Positions 26,479 to 35,087 of a stretch of DNA of 64,000 nucleotides are shown here, piece by piece; the stretch's first letter is position 1, and every line of letters starts with the position of its first letter. The position numbers and the translations under genes are program-made. The stretch comes from Terriglobia bacterium (GTDB lineage: Bacteria > Acidobacteriota > Terriglobia > Bryobacterales > Bryobacteraceae). Below the pieces are notes generated by a model. The model was not told where the DNA came from. It saw only the letters and a program-made list of their open reading frames with translations, and searched no databases. Location: the NCBI GenBank assembly GCA_020073345.1, contig JAIQFI010000031.1, positions 1 to 64,000 on the forward strand, read 5' to 3'.

Positions 26479-27604
26479 ACCGTGAGAGCCTGAACATCTC
26501 GATCTGGTCGGCGTACTTCGCCCCACTGTCCACGGCAAGGTCCGTCATGATCTCGCCAACAATGCTCGCGAACTTAAAACCGTGTCCCGAGAATCCAGCC
26601 GCAAGGTACACATCTTCGGCCTGCGGATGCGCGTCCAGAATAAAGTGCTCGTCGGGACTGTTGGTGAACATGCAAGTCTTGAGTGCCATCGTCGGCCCAT
26701 TCGCATCCGGGAAGTAACGGCGAATGCCCTCTCGAAGCACCTCCTCGTCTTCCGGATGCACATCGCGATCCACGCGATCGGGATCAACGTTTTGATGAAG
26801 ATGATGATACTTGCCGATCTTAAATCCCGGAACCCCATACACCGGAAACCCGTAGAACCTTCCTTCAGAAGCTTCCATGTTGAATATCGGGAAAGCGCCC
26901 AACCGGAATAAATCCGGACGAATCGGCTGGGCCCAGAGAACAACTTGCCGCTCAGGAATTGCCAGCTTGGCTAGACCAGGACAAAGAGTCGACGCCCAGG
27001 GCCCGGCTGTAATCACAAGTTTGCGCCCGAAGTATGAGCCCCGAGTGGTTCGCACCACCACGCCTGGATTTGAGGGAGTCCAGCCTAGTACCGCCTCTCT
27101 GGCGTGTATTTCCGCTCCGTGGGCCTGAGCTGCCATCACATAGTTGGCGATACAGCGTTCCGGCAGGAGAAATCCGCCGTCAGGCTGATACACGGCCTCC
27201 ATGTCTTTGGCGAGGCAATACCCAGGGAATTGCTTCCGCAGGGAATCCGCATCCAGGTGCTGGTGCGGCAAACAATAACGCTCGCACGTCAGCAAAGATC
27301 CTCGGACGGTTGGGGTGTCTTTACCGCCTGCGTCGATGCCACCCGTGATGATCATTAGGCGCTCGCCTACGAGGTTTTCCAGTTCCCGCCACAACGTGTA
27401 TGCCCGCCGTAGGAGCGGAACATAGGCGGGGCCTTCGGCGTACGCCAAGCGAATGATGCGGGTTGATCCGTGCGACGAGCCGAAGTCGTGCGGTATATCA
27501 AACTGCTCTAGCCCAAGGACCTTTTGACCGCGGCGAGCTAGGTGATATGTGCTTGCGCTTCCCATTCCTCCGACGCCGATCACAATAACATCAAAATGCT
27601 GCAT
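26465..27604 (-). CDS. Sarcosine oxidase/N-methyltryptophan oxidase-like flavoenzyme
   Basis: A 379-aa FAD-dependent amine oxidase of the MSOX/SolA family, which oxidises N-methyl amino acids to formaldehyde and hydrogen peroxide. The N-terminus has the Rossmann fingerprint VIGVGGMGSASTYHLARRG, and ADGEDRGSSHGSTRIIR-like residues follow (here FGSSHGSTRIIRLAY). The CMFTNSPDEHFILD motif near residue 310 carries the Cys that binds FAD covalently in family members, and FSGHGFKF is the expected active-site turn. It is flanked by an unrelated membrane protein. Substrate not determined. Confidence 0.9.
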   Translation of the reverse strand: MQHFDVIVIGVGGMGSASTYHLARRGQKVLGLEQFDIPHDFGSSHGSTRIIRLAYAEGPAYVPLLRRAYTLWRELENLVGERLMIITGGIDAGGKDTPTVRGSLLTCERYCLPHQHLDADSLRKQFPGYCLAKDMEAVYQPDGGFLLPERCIANYVMAAQAHGAEIHAREAVLGWTPSNPGVVVRTTRGSYFGRKLVITAGPWASTLCPGLAKLAIPERQVVLWAQPIRPDLFRLGAFPIFNMEASEGRFYGFPVYGVPGFKIGKYHHLHQNVDPDRVDRDVHPEDEEVLREGIRRYFPDANGPTMALKTCMFTNSPDEHFILDAHPQAEDVYLAAGFSGHGFKFASIVGEIMTDLAVDSGAKYADQIEMFRLSRFTAS

Positions 27605-27629
27605 GGCGAGCCCCCTTGGAATGGTTGGT

Positions 27630-28505
27630 TTATGGCGTCAGTGTGAGGTATTCGTGGAAATCGAACTCATGGCGAAGTTTCCCGTCAGCTCCGAATACGA
27701 CATTCCTGATTTTGGTTACCAGGGCGAAATGCGCGTCTACCACCGCCTTGTCGATCAAGCGGGTGAGTTTCAGCTCGTCTCTCTTCTTGGTGAATTGAAT
27801 GATGGCTCTGCTGCCGTCTGCCATTTCGATTGCTGCGAATGTTCGTTTCTTCAAAACGAATCCAACCGGCAGCCACTTCCAGCACTTAAGTTTGAGGAGG
27901 AGTGAAGTCCAAGGCCGGCTCCAGCATAGTAATGCTTGCTGGTGTGAATCCAGAGCTGCCAGGGCCGGGAAGATGGTTTGGCGGTTTAGGTAGGCCAACG
28001 GTATCTCCAGGCGTTTGTGGATGGCATTGAAGCACTGTGCGTAGTGTCCGTCCAGGTAGGTTTCCTTGGTAGCCGTTAAAGCTCTGTCCTTGAAAAACAA
28101 CAGGACTCGTTGATGCTTGGCTCCGCTCTTCACCTGGTACTGAAGTATGTTCGAGAAATACAGTTGAGTGGCAGGTTCAAACCACTCTGGAAGGTTGATT
28201 GTGGCAATGGCAAAATAGCTCGTTGCAGCGGGTAAAATATCGTCTAAACATCCGATTTCCATAACCTTGACGGCTGATTCCTGTAGGAGCAGGTAGACGA
28301 CTACGAACAGGAAGATCAGGTACACGCTTACGATGCTGGCGATGTGGCCAAGCCAATACTCCGAGAGATCCTCCCGGGAAAAACTCTTTAGATCCCCGGA
28401 CCACCAGTGCGCGAAAGCAGTGTCCACGGCCATTCCCAAGAGAAGCGGCAAGAAGAAATGAATTTTCCAGCACTTCCGAATGACTCTCCACAAGAAGCGA
28501 GGCAT
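27630..28505 (-). CDS. Hypothetical membrane protein
   Basis: A 291-aa protein with two N-terminal membrane segments (about 14-34 and 52-76) and a large cytoplasmic or periplasmic part of some 210 residues without a recognised motif, rich in Trp, Phe and Lys. Its base composition is lower in GC than its neighbours, consistent with acquired DNA. It lies between the flavoenzyme and the permease, same strand, 25 and 34 bases away. Function unknown. Confidence 0.72.
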   Translation of the reverse strand: MPRFLWRVIRKCWKIHFFLPLLLGMAVDTAFAHWWSGDLKSFSREDLSEYWLGHIASIVSVYLIFLFVVVYLLLQESAVKVMEIGCLDDILPAATSYFAIATINLPEWFEPATQLYFSNILQYQVKSGAKHQRVLLFFKDRALTATKETYLDGHYAQCFNAIHKRLEIPLAYLNRQTIFPALAALDSHQQALLCWSRPWTSLLLKLKCWKWLPVGFVLKKRTFAAIEMADGSRAIIQFTKKRDELKLTRLIDKAVVDAHFALVTKIRNVVFGADGKLRHEFDFHEYLTLTP

Positions 28506-28539
28506 AATGGTCCTCTCGGCGACGAATGAATATCAAATA

Positions 28540-30030
28540 TTATGCCGCAGTTGTATGTTTCCGGCCGTAAAGGAAATAGATCGCCAGCCCGATCAGGAGC
28601 CAGACCACGAACCGGATCCAGGTTTCCAGCGGCAGGCTCAGCATCAGCACCAGGCAGCAAGCCATCGAGAGCACCGGCAGAAAGGGAACCCAGGGGACGC
28701 GGAATCCGCGCGGGTATCCGGGCTGCTTGCGACGCAGAATAATCACCCCGGCCGACACGACCAGGAACGCGAACAGCGTGCCGATATTTGTGAGATCGCC
28801 CAGCGTGCCGATGTCGAGAATGCCCGCGGGAATGCCGACGACGAATCCCGCGATCCAGGTGCTGACGTGCGGCGTCTCATACTTGGGATGCACCCGCGAG
28901 AACAGTCCGGGCAGCAGGCGGTCGCGCGACATGGCGAACCAGATGCGAGCCTGCCCGTACTGAAACACCAGCAAGGACGAAATCATCCCCAGCAGCGCGC
29001 CGATCGTCACCACTAGCCGGAGCCGGTTGAATCCCAGCGCCTTGAGAGCGTTGGCCACGGGCGCGGCGTTGTCGAGCGTATCCCACCGCGCGATGCCTGT
29101 CAGCACCAGCGCGACGGCGGCGTACAGAATCGCGCAGGCCGCCAGCGTGATCAGAATCCCGAGCGGCATGTTGCGCTGTGGCTCATTACACTCCTCGGCC
29201 GCGGTCGATACGGAATCGAAACCGATGTAGGTGAAAAAGACGATCGCGCCTCCCGTTAGTACGCCGGAGAACCCGTTAGGAAGGAACGGATGCCAGTTCG
29301 CAGTGTTGACCGCGCGCGCGGCGCCGAAAACGAACAACAGGATCGCAGCGATCTTAATCAGCACCATCCAGTTGTTGGCCCGCGCGCTCTCGCGAACGCC
29401 AAGCACCAGGATCCAGGTGAGGACCATAATCAGCACGAACGCCGGGAGGTTGAAAATCGCGCCCGTGGGCTTGTCCTCGATAAAGACAGGATTCGAGAGG
29501 GATTCAGGCAGGCGAAAGCCGGTGACGTTCTCCAGCAGGTCGTTTAAGTACGCCGAGAACCCTACTGCCACCGCCATGTTCGAAACGGCGTATTCCAGAA
29601 TTAGATCCCAGCCGATGATCCATGCGAAGATCTCGCCCAGCGTCGCGTAGGCGTAGGTGTAGGCGCTGCCTGCCACCGGGATCATCGACGCGAGCTCGGC
29701 GTAACACAGCGCCGCGAATCCGCAGGCGACTGCGACCAAGAGGAACGACAGCGAAATCCCCGGACCCGCGCCTGGCCGTCCGGTGACGCCGAGGGCGTGC
29801 CGGCCGTGCATCAGCAGGTCGAGCACCGGGGCTTTATAGATCGACTGGAAATCGAACTGTAGCCCGGCCGCCGCGGTTCCCGTGAGGGTGAAAATCCCGG
29901 CGCCGATCACCGAGCCGATGCCGAGCGCGACCAGGCTCCAGAGCCCAAGATGGCGGCGGAGCCGGCCGGAGTGCGCCTCGCTGGCCGAGATCAGCTCGGC
30001 GATCGACTTGGTGCGAGTCAGGCTCGGCAT
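28540..30030 (-). CDS. APC superfamily amino acid permease
   Basis: A 496-aa transporter with about twelve membrane segments. TM1 carries the APC substrate-binding bend GIGSVIGAGIFTLTGTAAA; later LCYAELASMIPVAGSAYTYAYATLGE and FTYIGFDSVSTAAEECNEPQRNMPLGI are typical of cationic amino acid transporters (YfnA/CAT type). Likely imports amino acids using the proton gradient; specificity is not visible. It is near the SolA-like enzyme but separated by an unrelated gene. Confidence 0.93.
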   Translation of the reverse strand: MPSLTRTKSIAELISASEAHSGRLRRHLGLWSLVALGIGSVIGAGIFTLTGTAAAGLQFDFQSIYKAPVLDLLMHGRHALGVTGRPGAGPGISLSFLLVAVACGFAALCYAELASMIPVAGSAYTYAYATLGEIFAWIIGWDLILEYAVSNMAVAVGFSAYLNDLLENVTGFRLPESLSNPVFIEDKPTGAIFNLPAFVLIMVLTWILVLGVRESARANNWMVLIKIAAILLFVFGAARAVNTANWHPFLPNGFSGVLTGGAIVFFTYIGFDSVSTAAEECNEPQRNMPLGILITLAACAILYAAVALVLTGIARWDTLDNAAPVANALKALGFNRLRLVVTIGALLGMISSLLVFQYGQARIWFAMSRDRLLPGLFSRVHPKYETPHVSTWIAGFVVGIPAGILDIGTLGDLTNIGTLFAFLVVSAGVIILRRKQPGYPRGFRVPWVPFLPVLSMACCLVLMLSLPLETWIRFVVWLLIGLAIYFLYGRKHTTAA

Positions 30031-30053
30031 TCAGCGTGCCCTGACAGGCGACT

Positions 30054-30212
30054 TTAGCGCTTGCTCTGGCCCTTCACCATCTTTTTGACTTTTTGTTTGC
30101 GCGAGCCGCGCGCCACGTCGGCGGGCCGCTTGGCCTTGGGAGCCGCTTTCTTGCGCGCCGCGCGCTTCAGCTTCTTCCGTTCTGCTTTATCGGTAACTTT
30201 CGTAGTGTTCAT
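30054..30212 (-). CDS. Tiny Lys/Arg-rich protein coupled to uvrD
   Basis: A 52-aa ORF missed by the track (below 60 aa): starts MNTTKVTDKAERKKLKRAARKK and ends KKMVKGQSKR. About 45 percent of residues are Lys or Arg, so it should bind nucleic acid or ribosomes. Its ATG overlaps the helicase TGA (ATGA), the usual sign of translational coupling, and it fills the gap before the permease. No family recognised. A basic low-complexity chance ORF is less likely given the exact coupling. Confidence 0.6.
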   Translation of the reverse strand: MNTTKVTDKAERKKLKRAARKKAAPKAKRPADVARGSRKQKVKKMVKGQSKR

Positions 30213-32500
30213 TCGACCTTGATTCCCGCGTATTTCGCGATCAGTTTCTTTAATCCGTGCCCTGGAAAACTCACAGTGACTTTCGTGTCTTCGCCGGTTC
30301 CTTCCAGGCGCAACACCGTGCCGTGGCCGTACTTCGCATGCTCGATGGTGGAGCCGGGGCCGAATTTCTTCTTCTTTACTGGTGCCCCTGGTGCCACGGG
30401 TACGACCGTTTTTGGCGGAGCAACCGGCTTCGGCGCCCCCCCGGCGAAAAACTGCTGGATCGCATCCACCGAGTTATAAGTCTTCCCAGTATAAAGGTTC
30501 CGCTGGGCAGTTTCGCGGACCATGTGCCGCTCGGCGTACAGGTCGACGTGCCCCTGATCGCCACGGACGTTCTCGATCAATGTCGCGGGAACTTCCTTGA
30601 GGAACCGCGAACGGATCGACGCCTCGGGTTGTCCCGCGCCGAATCGGCGGCGGTAACGGGCCCAGCTCAGATAAAGCTTCTTGCGCGCGCGCGTCATCCC
30701 GACGTAGCACAGGCGGCGTTCCTCTTCCATCTGCATTACGTCGCCGGAATTGATGGAGCGGCTGTGCGGAAACAAGCCTTCTTCCATTCCCGCGATGAAC
30801 ACCACGGGGAACTCGAGGCCCTTCGCGTTATGCATGGTCAGCAGGGAAACCGGAGCGCGATCGTCCACCGAATCGGCGTCTGACACCAGGGCAGCATGGT
30901 CCAGGAAGTCGCGGAGCGACTCGCCGCGTTCCGCGGCGTCGGCCGCCGCATTGAGAAGCTCGTCCAAGTTCGCCATGCGCGAGGCCGCTTCCTCATTACC
31001 CTCGGCTTCCAGCATCTTGCGATAACCGCTGCGATCGAGCACGGCGTTCAGGGTTTCCGCGGGTGGCCGGGTTTCGATCCCGTCAGCCAGTTCCTTGATC
31101 ATGCGATGGAATTCCGTGAGTGCGGCTTCGGCGCGGGCCGGGAAGAGACGTTCTTCCAGCATCCGCTCGAGAGCGGTCCACAACGCGAGCTCGTGCGTGA
31201 GCGCGTACTGTTCTATCTGCTCAATCGTCGTCCGGCCGATGCCGCGCGCCGGCGTATTGATGATGCGCAGCAGGCTGATGGTGTCCTGCGGGCTGAGCAG
31301 GACCCTCAGATACGCGATAACGTCCTTGATTTCGGCGCGCTGGTAGAAACTGAAGCCGCCGACCACGATGTACTTGCGTCCATAGCGCCGCAGGGCTTCT
31401 TCAATCTGGCGGGACTGGGCGTTAGTCCGGTAGAGAACCGCGACGTGCTCCTCCGGATTGCGCGCCATATGTGCTTCGATCTTGTCGGCGATCCACAAGG
31501 CTTCGTTTTCAGCATCCGGCGCTTCGTACAAGGTGATCCTGTCGCCCTCGCCCGATTCCGTCCAGAGCCATTTCCCGATGCGTTCGGTATTATGGGCGAC
31601 CACGGCGCTGGCGGCTTCGAGGATATTCTTCGTGGAGCGGTAATTCTGCTCCAGACGGATGATGGTCGCCCCAGGAAAATCCCGCTCGAAATCCAGGATG
31701 TTACGAATATTAGCCCCGCGCCAGCCATAGATGGACTGATCTTCGTCGCCCACGACGGCCACATTGTGGCGGTCGCCCGTCAACAGTCGCATCAGGTCGT
31801 ACTGGCTTCGATTGGTGTCCTGATACTCATCCACCATCAGGAATTCGTAGCGGCGATTAATGCGCTCCTGTGTAGGCGCATCGTTGGCCAGGAGCCGCAC
31901 GGCCTCCAGCAGCAGATCGTCGAAATCGAGCGCGTTCGATTCGTGCAGCCGGGCTTCGTAGCGCTCATAGATGACGGCGAGGCGAGTAGTCGTCGGGTCG
32001 GTAGCGGCGCGAGCCATCTCGGCAGGCGATTGCTTATGACTCTTGGCGTGGCTGATGCGCGAAAGCGCCGCGCGGTGCTGCATGAACTTGTCATCCAGCC
32101 CGAGCTGCTTGTAGACGGCGCGCAGGATCGAGATCTGGTCGTCGTCGTCGTAGATGGTGAACTGAGGAGTGAAGCCGGGGCGGATCTGCGCCAGCGCCGC
32201 GCCTTCGCGCCGGAGCAGGCGGACGCAGAAGGAGTGAAACGTAGACACGGTGGGGGCGTCGCGCGGCTCGCCCGGGACCAGGGAACGGACGCGCTCGCGC
32301 ATCTCGCCGGCGGCTTTGTTGGTGAAGGTGACGGCCAGGATGGCCCACCCGGGAACCTTGTGGGCGCTGACCAGGTGCGCGATGCGGTGCGTGATCACGC
32401 GGGTCTTGCCGCTGCCCGCGCCGGCCAGGACCAGCAGAGGCCCTTCGGTGTGCTCCACGGCCTCACGTTGGCGGGGATTGAGGCCGTCGAGAAAGTCCAT
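30209..32500 (-). CDS. uvrD: UvrD/PcrA-type DNA helicase
   Basis: Superfamily 1A 3'-5' helicase acting in nucleotide excision repair, mismatch repair and removal of recombination or transcription obstacles. About 763 aa. Motifs in order: GAGSGKT (Walker A), FTNKAAGEMRERV, LMVDEYQDTN (motif II), GDEDQSIYGWRGA (motif III), LEQNYRST, LLTMHNAKGLEFPVVF (motif V) and YVGMTRARKKLYL (motif VI). I use the ATG at 32500 (MDFLDGLNPRQREAV), the normal family start, over the longer ORF. The tiny basic gene overlaps its stop. Confidence 0.95.
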   Translation of the reverse strand: MDFLDGLNPRQREAVEHTEGPLLVLAGAGSGKTRVITHRIAHLVSAHKVPGWAILAVTFTNKAAGEMRERVRSLVPGEPRDAPTVSTFHSFCVRLLRREGAALAQIRPGFTPQFTIYDDDDQISILRAVYKQLGLDDKFMQHRAALSRISHAKSHKQSPAEMARAATDPTTTRLAVIYERYEARLHESNALDFDDLLLEAVRLLANDAPTQERINRRYEFLMVDEYQDTNRSQYDLMRLLTGDRHNVAVVGDEDQSIYGWRGANIRNILDFERDFPGATIIRLEQNYRSTKNILEAASAVVAHNTERIGKWLWTESGEGDRITLYEAPDAENEALWIADKIEAHMARNPEEHVAVLYRTNAQSRQIEEALRRYGRKYIVVGGFSFYQRAEIKDVIAYLRVLLSPQDTISLLRIINTPARGIGRTTIEQIEQYALTHELALWTALERMLEERLFPARAEAALTEFHRMIKELADGIETRPPAETLNAVLDRSGYRKMLEAEGNEEAASRMANLDELLNAAADAAERGESLRDFLDHAALVSDADSVDDRAPVSLLTMHNAKGLEFPVVFIAGMEEGLFPHSRSINSGDVMQMEEERRLCYVGMTRARKKLYLSWARYRRRFGAGQPEASIRSRFLKEVPATLIENVRGDQGHVDLYAERHMVRETAQRNLYTGKTYNSVDAIQQFFAGGAPKPVAPPKTVVPVAPGAPVKKKKFGPGSTIEHAKYGHGTVLRLEGTGEDTKVTVSFPGHGLKKLIAKYAGIKVE

Positions 32501-32586
32501 AGTTTGATTGTGGCATGGCGTCCTGTTGAGAATTTCATTGTGAATCTGACACTGAACTAGAGACGTGTTGACTTTGGATTGTTCAG

Positions 32587-32602
32587 GTGGCAAACGTGCC
32601 AC
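32587..32602. promoter_or_regulatory. Palindrome over the hicA start (candidate operator)
   Basis: Perfect inverted repeat GTGGCA-AACG-TGCCAC covering the first codons of hicA, including the GTG start. HicAB loci are autoregulated by antitoxin or complex binding, so this is a candidate operator or an mRNA hairpin over the start. Inference only. Confidence 0.4.
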
Positions 32603-32796
32603 TTAAAGTTCGCGAAGTGATCAAGATATTGGAAAAAGCGGGCTGGCGCCACATTCGCACGGCGGGTGACCACCGCGTCTTTCGAAGTAGCGACGGACGA
32701 ACCACAATCGTGTCTGGTAAGCTCGGTGACGATGTCCGCCCTGGTACGTTCCGAGCGATTCTGAGGCAAACTGGTATCGAGGACGAATCAAAATGA
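32587..32796 (+). CDS. hicA: HicA-family mRNA interferase toxin
   Basis: A 69-aa HicA/YcfA-like toxin, a double-stranded-RNA-binding-like fold that cuts mRNA. Core: VIKILEKAGWRHIRTAGDHRVF, with the conserved catalytic His in GDHR, then PGTFRAILRQTGI. The start is GTG at 32587, or a second GTG at 32596; both lie in a palindrome. It overlaps hicB by 4 bases (ATGA), in the standard toxin-first order. Confidence 0.88.
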   Translation: MANVPLKVREVIKILEKAGWRHIRTAGDHRVFRSSDGRTTIVSGKLGDDVRPGTFRAILRQTGIEDESK

Positions 32797-33014
32797 CCCG
32801 GAAATACTCATTGGTGATCGAGGGTGACGAAGCGGGTTATAGCGCCTACGTGTCCGAGCTACCCACGATTCTGGTCACTGGCCGGTCCATGGAAGAGATC
32901 ACTGCCCGCGCCACAGAGGCGGTGCGCCTTTTCTTGAACAGTGTGCAGGAAGATCGCTCCCCGACCTCTCAGCTAAAGGAAATCGAGGTGGATCTGTCTG
33001 CGCGAAGTAACTGA
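32793..33014 (+). CDS. hicB: HicB-family antitoxin
   Basis: A 73-aa HicB-like protein with a partial RNase H-like fold: YSLVIEGDEAGYSAYVSELPTILVTGRS then EEITARATEAVRLFL. It neutralises HicA by covering its active site. It is short and lacks the C-terminal DNA-binding domain seen in longer HicB proteins, which makes self-regulation by this protein alone uncertain. Overlaps hicA by 4 bases. Confidence 0.87.
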   Translation: MTRKYSLVIEGDEAGYSAYVSELPTILVTGRSMEEITARATEAVRLFLNSVQEDRSPTSQLKEIEVDLSARSN

Positions 33015-33048
33015 CCGGGATGATACACTTCTCGTCGAGGTGAACGCC

Positions 33049-33558
33049 ATGCGAGCGAGCTTGACCTTCTTATTGAGCGGGGTTTTACTTCTTCCGCTAG
33101 CCGCGCAGCAGAATGACAAAGCACTTGCCGCGCGAGTCCAGCGGCTTGAGGATATCGAAGAGATCCACGCCGTGCTGCTCGACTACGGCCGGTACCTCGA
33201 CGCCCGCGACTTCGCCGGCTACTCGAAGCTGTTCGCCAAAGACGGGGAATGGGTAGGTGGATTTGGCACCGTCCAGGGCCCCGCTGCCATCCAGGCGTTT
33301 ATGGAAAAGCAGATCCCCGGTCCCAACCGGGGCAATACCTTCCATATCCTGTCGAATTTCAAGATCGACGTGCACGGTGACACCGCCACCGCCTGGTCGC
33401 GCTGGACCTTCGTGACACCAGGGGCCGATAAGAAGCCGGCCATTTCCCAAGCCGGACGTTACGACGACACCTTTGTCCGCGAGAACGGACACTGGAAATT
33501 CAAGCGCCGGACGGCGTCTAACGACATCCCTGTACCCGACCCGACGCCCGCAAAATAA
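33049..33558 (+). CDS. Exported SnoaL-like (NTF2 fold) protein
   Basis: A 169-aa protein with a signal peptide (LTFLLSGVLLLPLAAQ) and a SnoaL-type domain: RLEDIEEIHAVLLDYGRYLDARDFAGYSKLFAKDGEW then HILSNFKIDVHGDTATAWSRWTFV. The family includes small dehydratases, isomerases and non-enzymatic binders. I choose the ATG at 33049, 8 bases after GAGG, over the GTG at 33040. Substrate unknown. Confidence 0.82.
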   Translation: MRASLTFLLSGVLLLPLAAQQNDKALAARVQRLEDIEEIHAVLLDYGRYLDARDFAGYSKLFAKDGEWVGGFGTVQGPAAIQAFMEKQIPGPNRGNTFHILSNFKIDVHGDTATAWSRWTFVTPGADKKPAISQAGRYDDTFVRENGHWKFKRRTASNDIPVPDPTPAK

Positions 33559-33599
33559 GGAGAAACGGCCGTCCAATCGCTGTATCCCATAGATAATAT

Positions 33600-33623
33600 G
33601 GGGCTTGGGAGCCACAAAGCCCC
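33600..33623. terminator. Hairpin downstream of the SnoaL-like gene
   Basis: Stem GGGGCTT/AAGCCCC with a 10-base loop, 41 bases after the stop codon of the SnoaL-like gene. No T run follows, so it is a weak terminator candidate. The rest of the region up to 33734 should hold the sigma gene promoter; no confident -35/-10 pair was seen. Confidence 0.35.
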
Positions 33624-33734
33624 CCGTAGCCCAGCGCGTCGAACTGTTGTAACCTAGCAATGAGCCGGTGCGCCTATTTTCTTGTAGGTATTGGACTTTA
33701 AGTACCGCCGGTAACACTGGGAGTGGCGGCGGTC

Positions 33735-34310
33735 ATGTTGGTTGACTTCGAACTCATTGAACGGGCTCGGAGCGGTGATGACAGCGCATTTAACCAGGTC
33801 GTGCAGGCGTATCGCAAACGGATCCTGGGGACTATTGCGCGCCTCATCGGCAGGCCGGAGGATGTGGAAGACGTCGGGCAGGAAGTGTTTCTCCGGCTGT
33901 ATTTTTCGCTGGACCAGCTGAGGACGGCGGAAGTATTCGAGCCGTGGCTGTACCGGCTGACCGTCAACGCGGCGTACGATTATCTGCGCCGGCAGCGGCG
34001 GCGGCACGAGAGCCGCATGTCGGATTTGAGCGAGCAGCAGGTGATGATGGCGGATGCTGCCGCAGGTGGGAAACGCAGCACAGAAGAAACACGCCGGACG
34101 AAGATTCGGGAGACCGTGGACGATCTACTCGGGAAAATTTCCGAGGAAGACCGGATCCTGTTGACGCTTAAAGAAGTAGAAGGGTTATCTCTCAAGGAGC
34201 TAGAGAAGATATACCGGGTGAATGAGAACGCTCTGAAGGTAAGATTGTTCCGGGCTAGGCAGCGGGTTCTAAAGGCTTACGAGGCCGGGGAGCCCGAGGT
34301 GGGTGAGTAG
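33735..34310 (+). CDS. ECF-type RNA polymerase sigma factor
   Basis: About 191 aa from the ATG at 33735 (a GTG at 33723 is possible). Region 2: DDSAFNQVVQAYRKRI, GRPEDVEDVGQEVFLRLY and FEPWLYRLTVNAAYDYLRRQRRR. Region 4: LTLKEVEGLSLKELEKIYRVNENALKVRLFRARQRV, the helix-turn-helix that reads the -35 element. It heads a cluster with a small membrane protein and a Spy/CnrX-like protein, which suggests it is held by a membrane anti-sigma factor. Confidence 0.93.
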   Translation: MLVDFELIERARSGDDSAFNQVVQAYRKRILGTIARLIGRPEDVEDVGQEVFLRLYFSLDQLRTAEVFEPWLYRLTVNAAYDYLRRQRRRHESRMSDLSEQQVMMADAAAGGKRSTEETRRTKIRETVDDLLGKISEEDRILLTLKEVEGLSLKELEKIYRVNENALKVRLFRARQRVLKAYEAGEPEVGE

Positions 34311-34334
34311 AATTTCCACGTCCGGAGGTATAGA

Positions 34335-34655
34335 ATGGATCGCATGAAAGATAGGCTCGACGCGCTATGGGTTGAGTATCGGGAGGTAACGCCTGATCCC
34401 GAGACCGGCCCCAACTTCATGCCGCAACTGTGGCAGAAGATCGAAGCCCGCCGCGTTGAAACCACGTCCGTTTTTCGCCGGCTCGCCCAGATTTGCGTGA
34501 TGGCCACCATCGCTTTGGCCCTGGTCATGAGCGCAGTGCTGATTCCCCACAATAATTTCGACGAAGTATTCTACAGCGGAACCTACGTTGATATTCTCGC
34601 CGCGGAGCACTCCAACGATTATGTGGAGGCACTTCCGGCGGGAGACTTCCGATGA
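34335..34655 (+). CDS. Small membrane protein, probable anti-sigma factor
   Basis: A 106-aa protein with a cytoplasmic helical N-terminus of about 46 residues, one membrane segment (ICVMATIALALVMSAVLI, about 53-70) and a short periplasmic tail. No zinc-binding HCxxC motif is seen, so it is not a classical ZAS anti-sigma factor; the layout matches short anti-sigma proteins of the CnrY type. It lies 24 bases after the sigma gene and overlaps the next gene by 4 bases (ATGA). Role inferred from context. Confidence 0.65.
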   Translation: MDRMKDRLDALWVEYREVTPDPETGPNFMPQLWQKIEARRVETTSVFRRLAQICVMATIALALVMSAVLIPHNNFDEVFYSGTYVDILAAEHSNDYVEALPAGDFR

Positions 34656-35068
34656 ACTTCTCCCGCAAGAGTATCGCGCTGTACGTGGGGCTGGTGTTCG
34701 TGAGCGGAGCGGTGCTGGGTGTTTTCGGCGATCGCCTGTACACCGTGACCACGGTGACCAAGGCCAAGAACGCCAAGCCGAGTCCCGAGGAGTTCCGGCG
34801 CGGTTACCTCGGATTCATGCAAAAACGTCTGACTTTGACCGAATCGCAGATTACCAAACTGGGCCTGATTCTCGATGAGACCCGGGCGCGCATGAACGAA
34901 GTCCATGATCGGACGATTCCGGAACAGCAGGAAATTCAGAAGTCGCAATCCGAAAAGATCCGCGCGTTGCTGACACCTGCTCAGCAGGCCGAATACGATG
35001 TTGTGGTCAAGGAGCGCAGGGAGCGGATGAAGAAGGGCGGCCCTCGGGGCGGCCCCGGCGGATTCTGA
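34652..35068 (+). CDS. Spy/CpxP/CnrX-like membrane-anchored periplasmic protein
   Basis: A 138-aa protein with an N-terminal membrane anchor or signal (YVGLVFVSGAVLGVF) and a helical periplasmic part with two LTxxQ-type motifs (LTESQITKLGLIL and LTPAQQAEYD), typical of the Spy/CpxP/CnrX four-helix fold. The C-terminus is Gly/Arg/Pro-rich. Such proteins sense metals or misfolded protein. It follows the putative anti-sigma factor with ATGA overlap, like CnrX after CnrY. Confidence 0.75.
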   Translation: MNFSRKSIALYVGLVFVSGAVLGVFGDRLYTVTTVTKAKNAKPSPEEFRRGYLGFMQKRLTLTESQITKLGLILDETRARMNEVHDRTIPEQQEIQKSQSEKIRALLTPAQQAEYDVVVKERRERMKKGGPRGGPGGF

Positions 35069-35087
35069 CAGCTTCCGCAGTCCTAGC

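Noticed and set aside
30896-32560. 554-aa plus-strand ORF
   Set aside because: Antisense to uvrD, with no recognisable domain, while uvrD has all helicase motifs.
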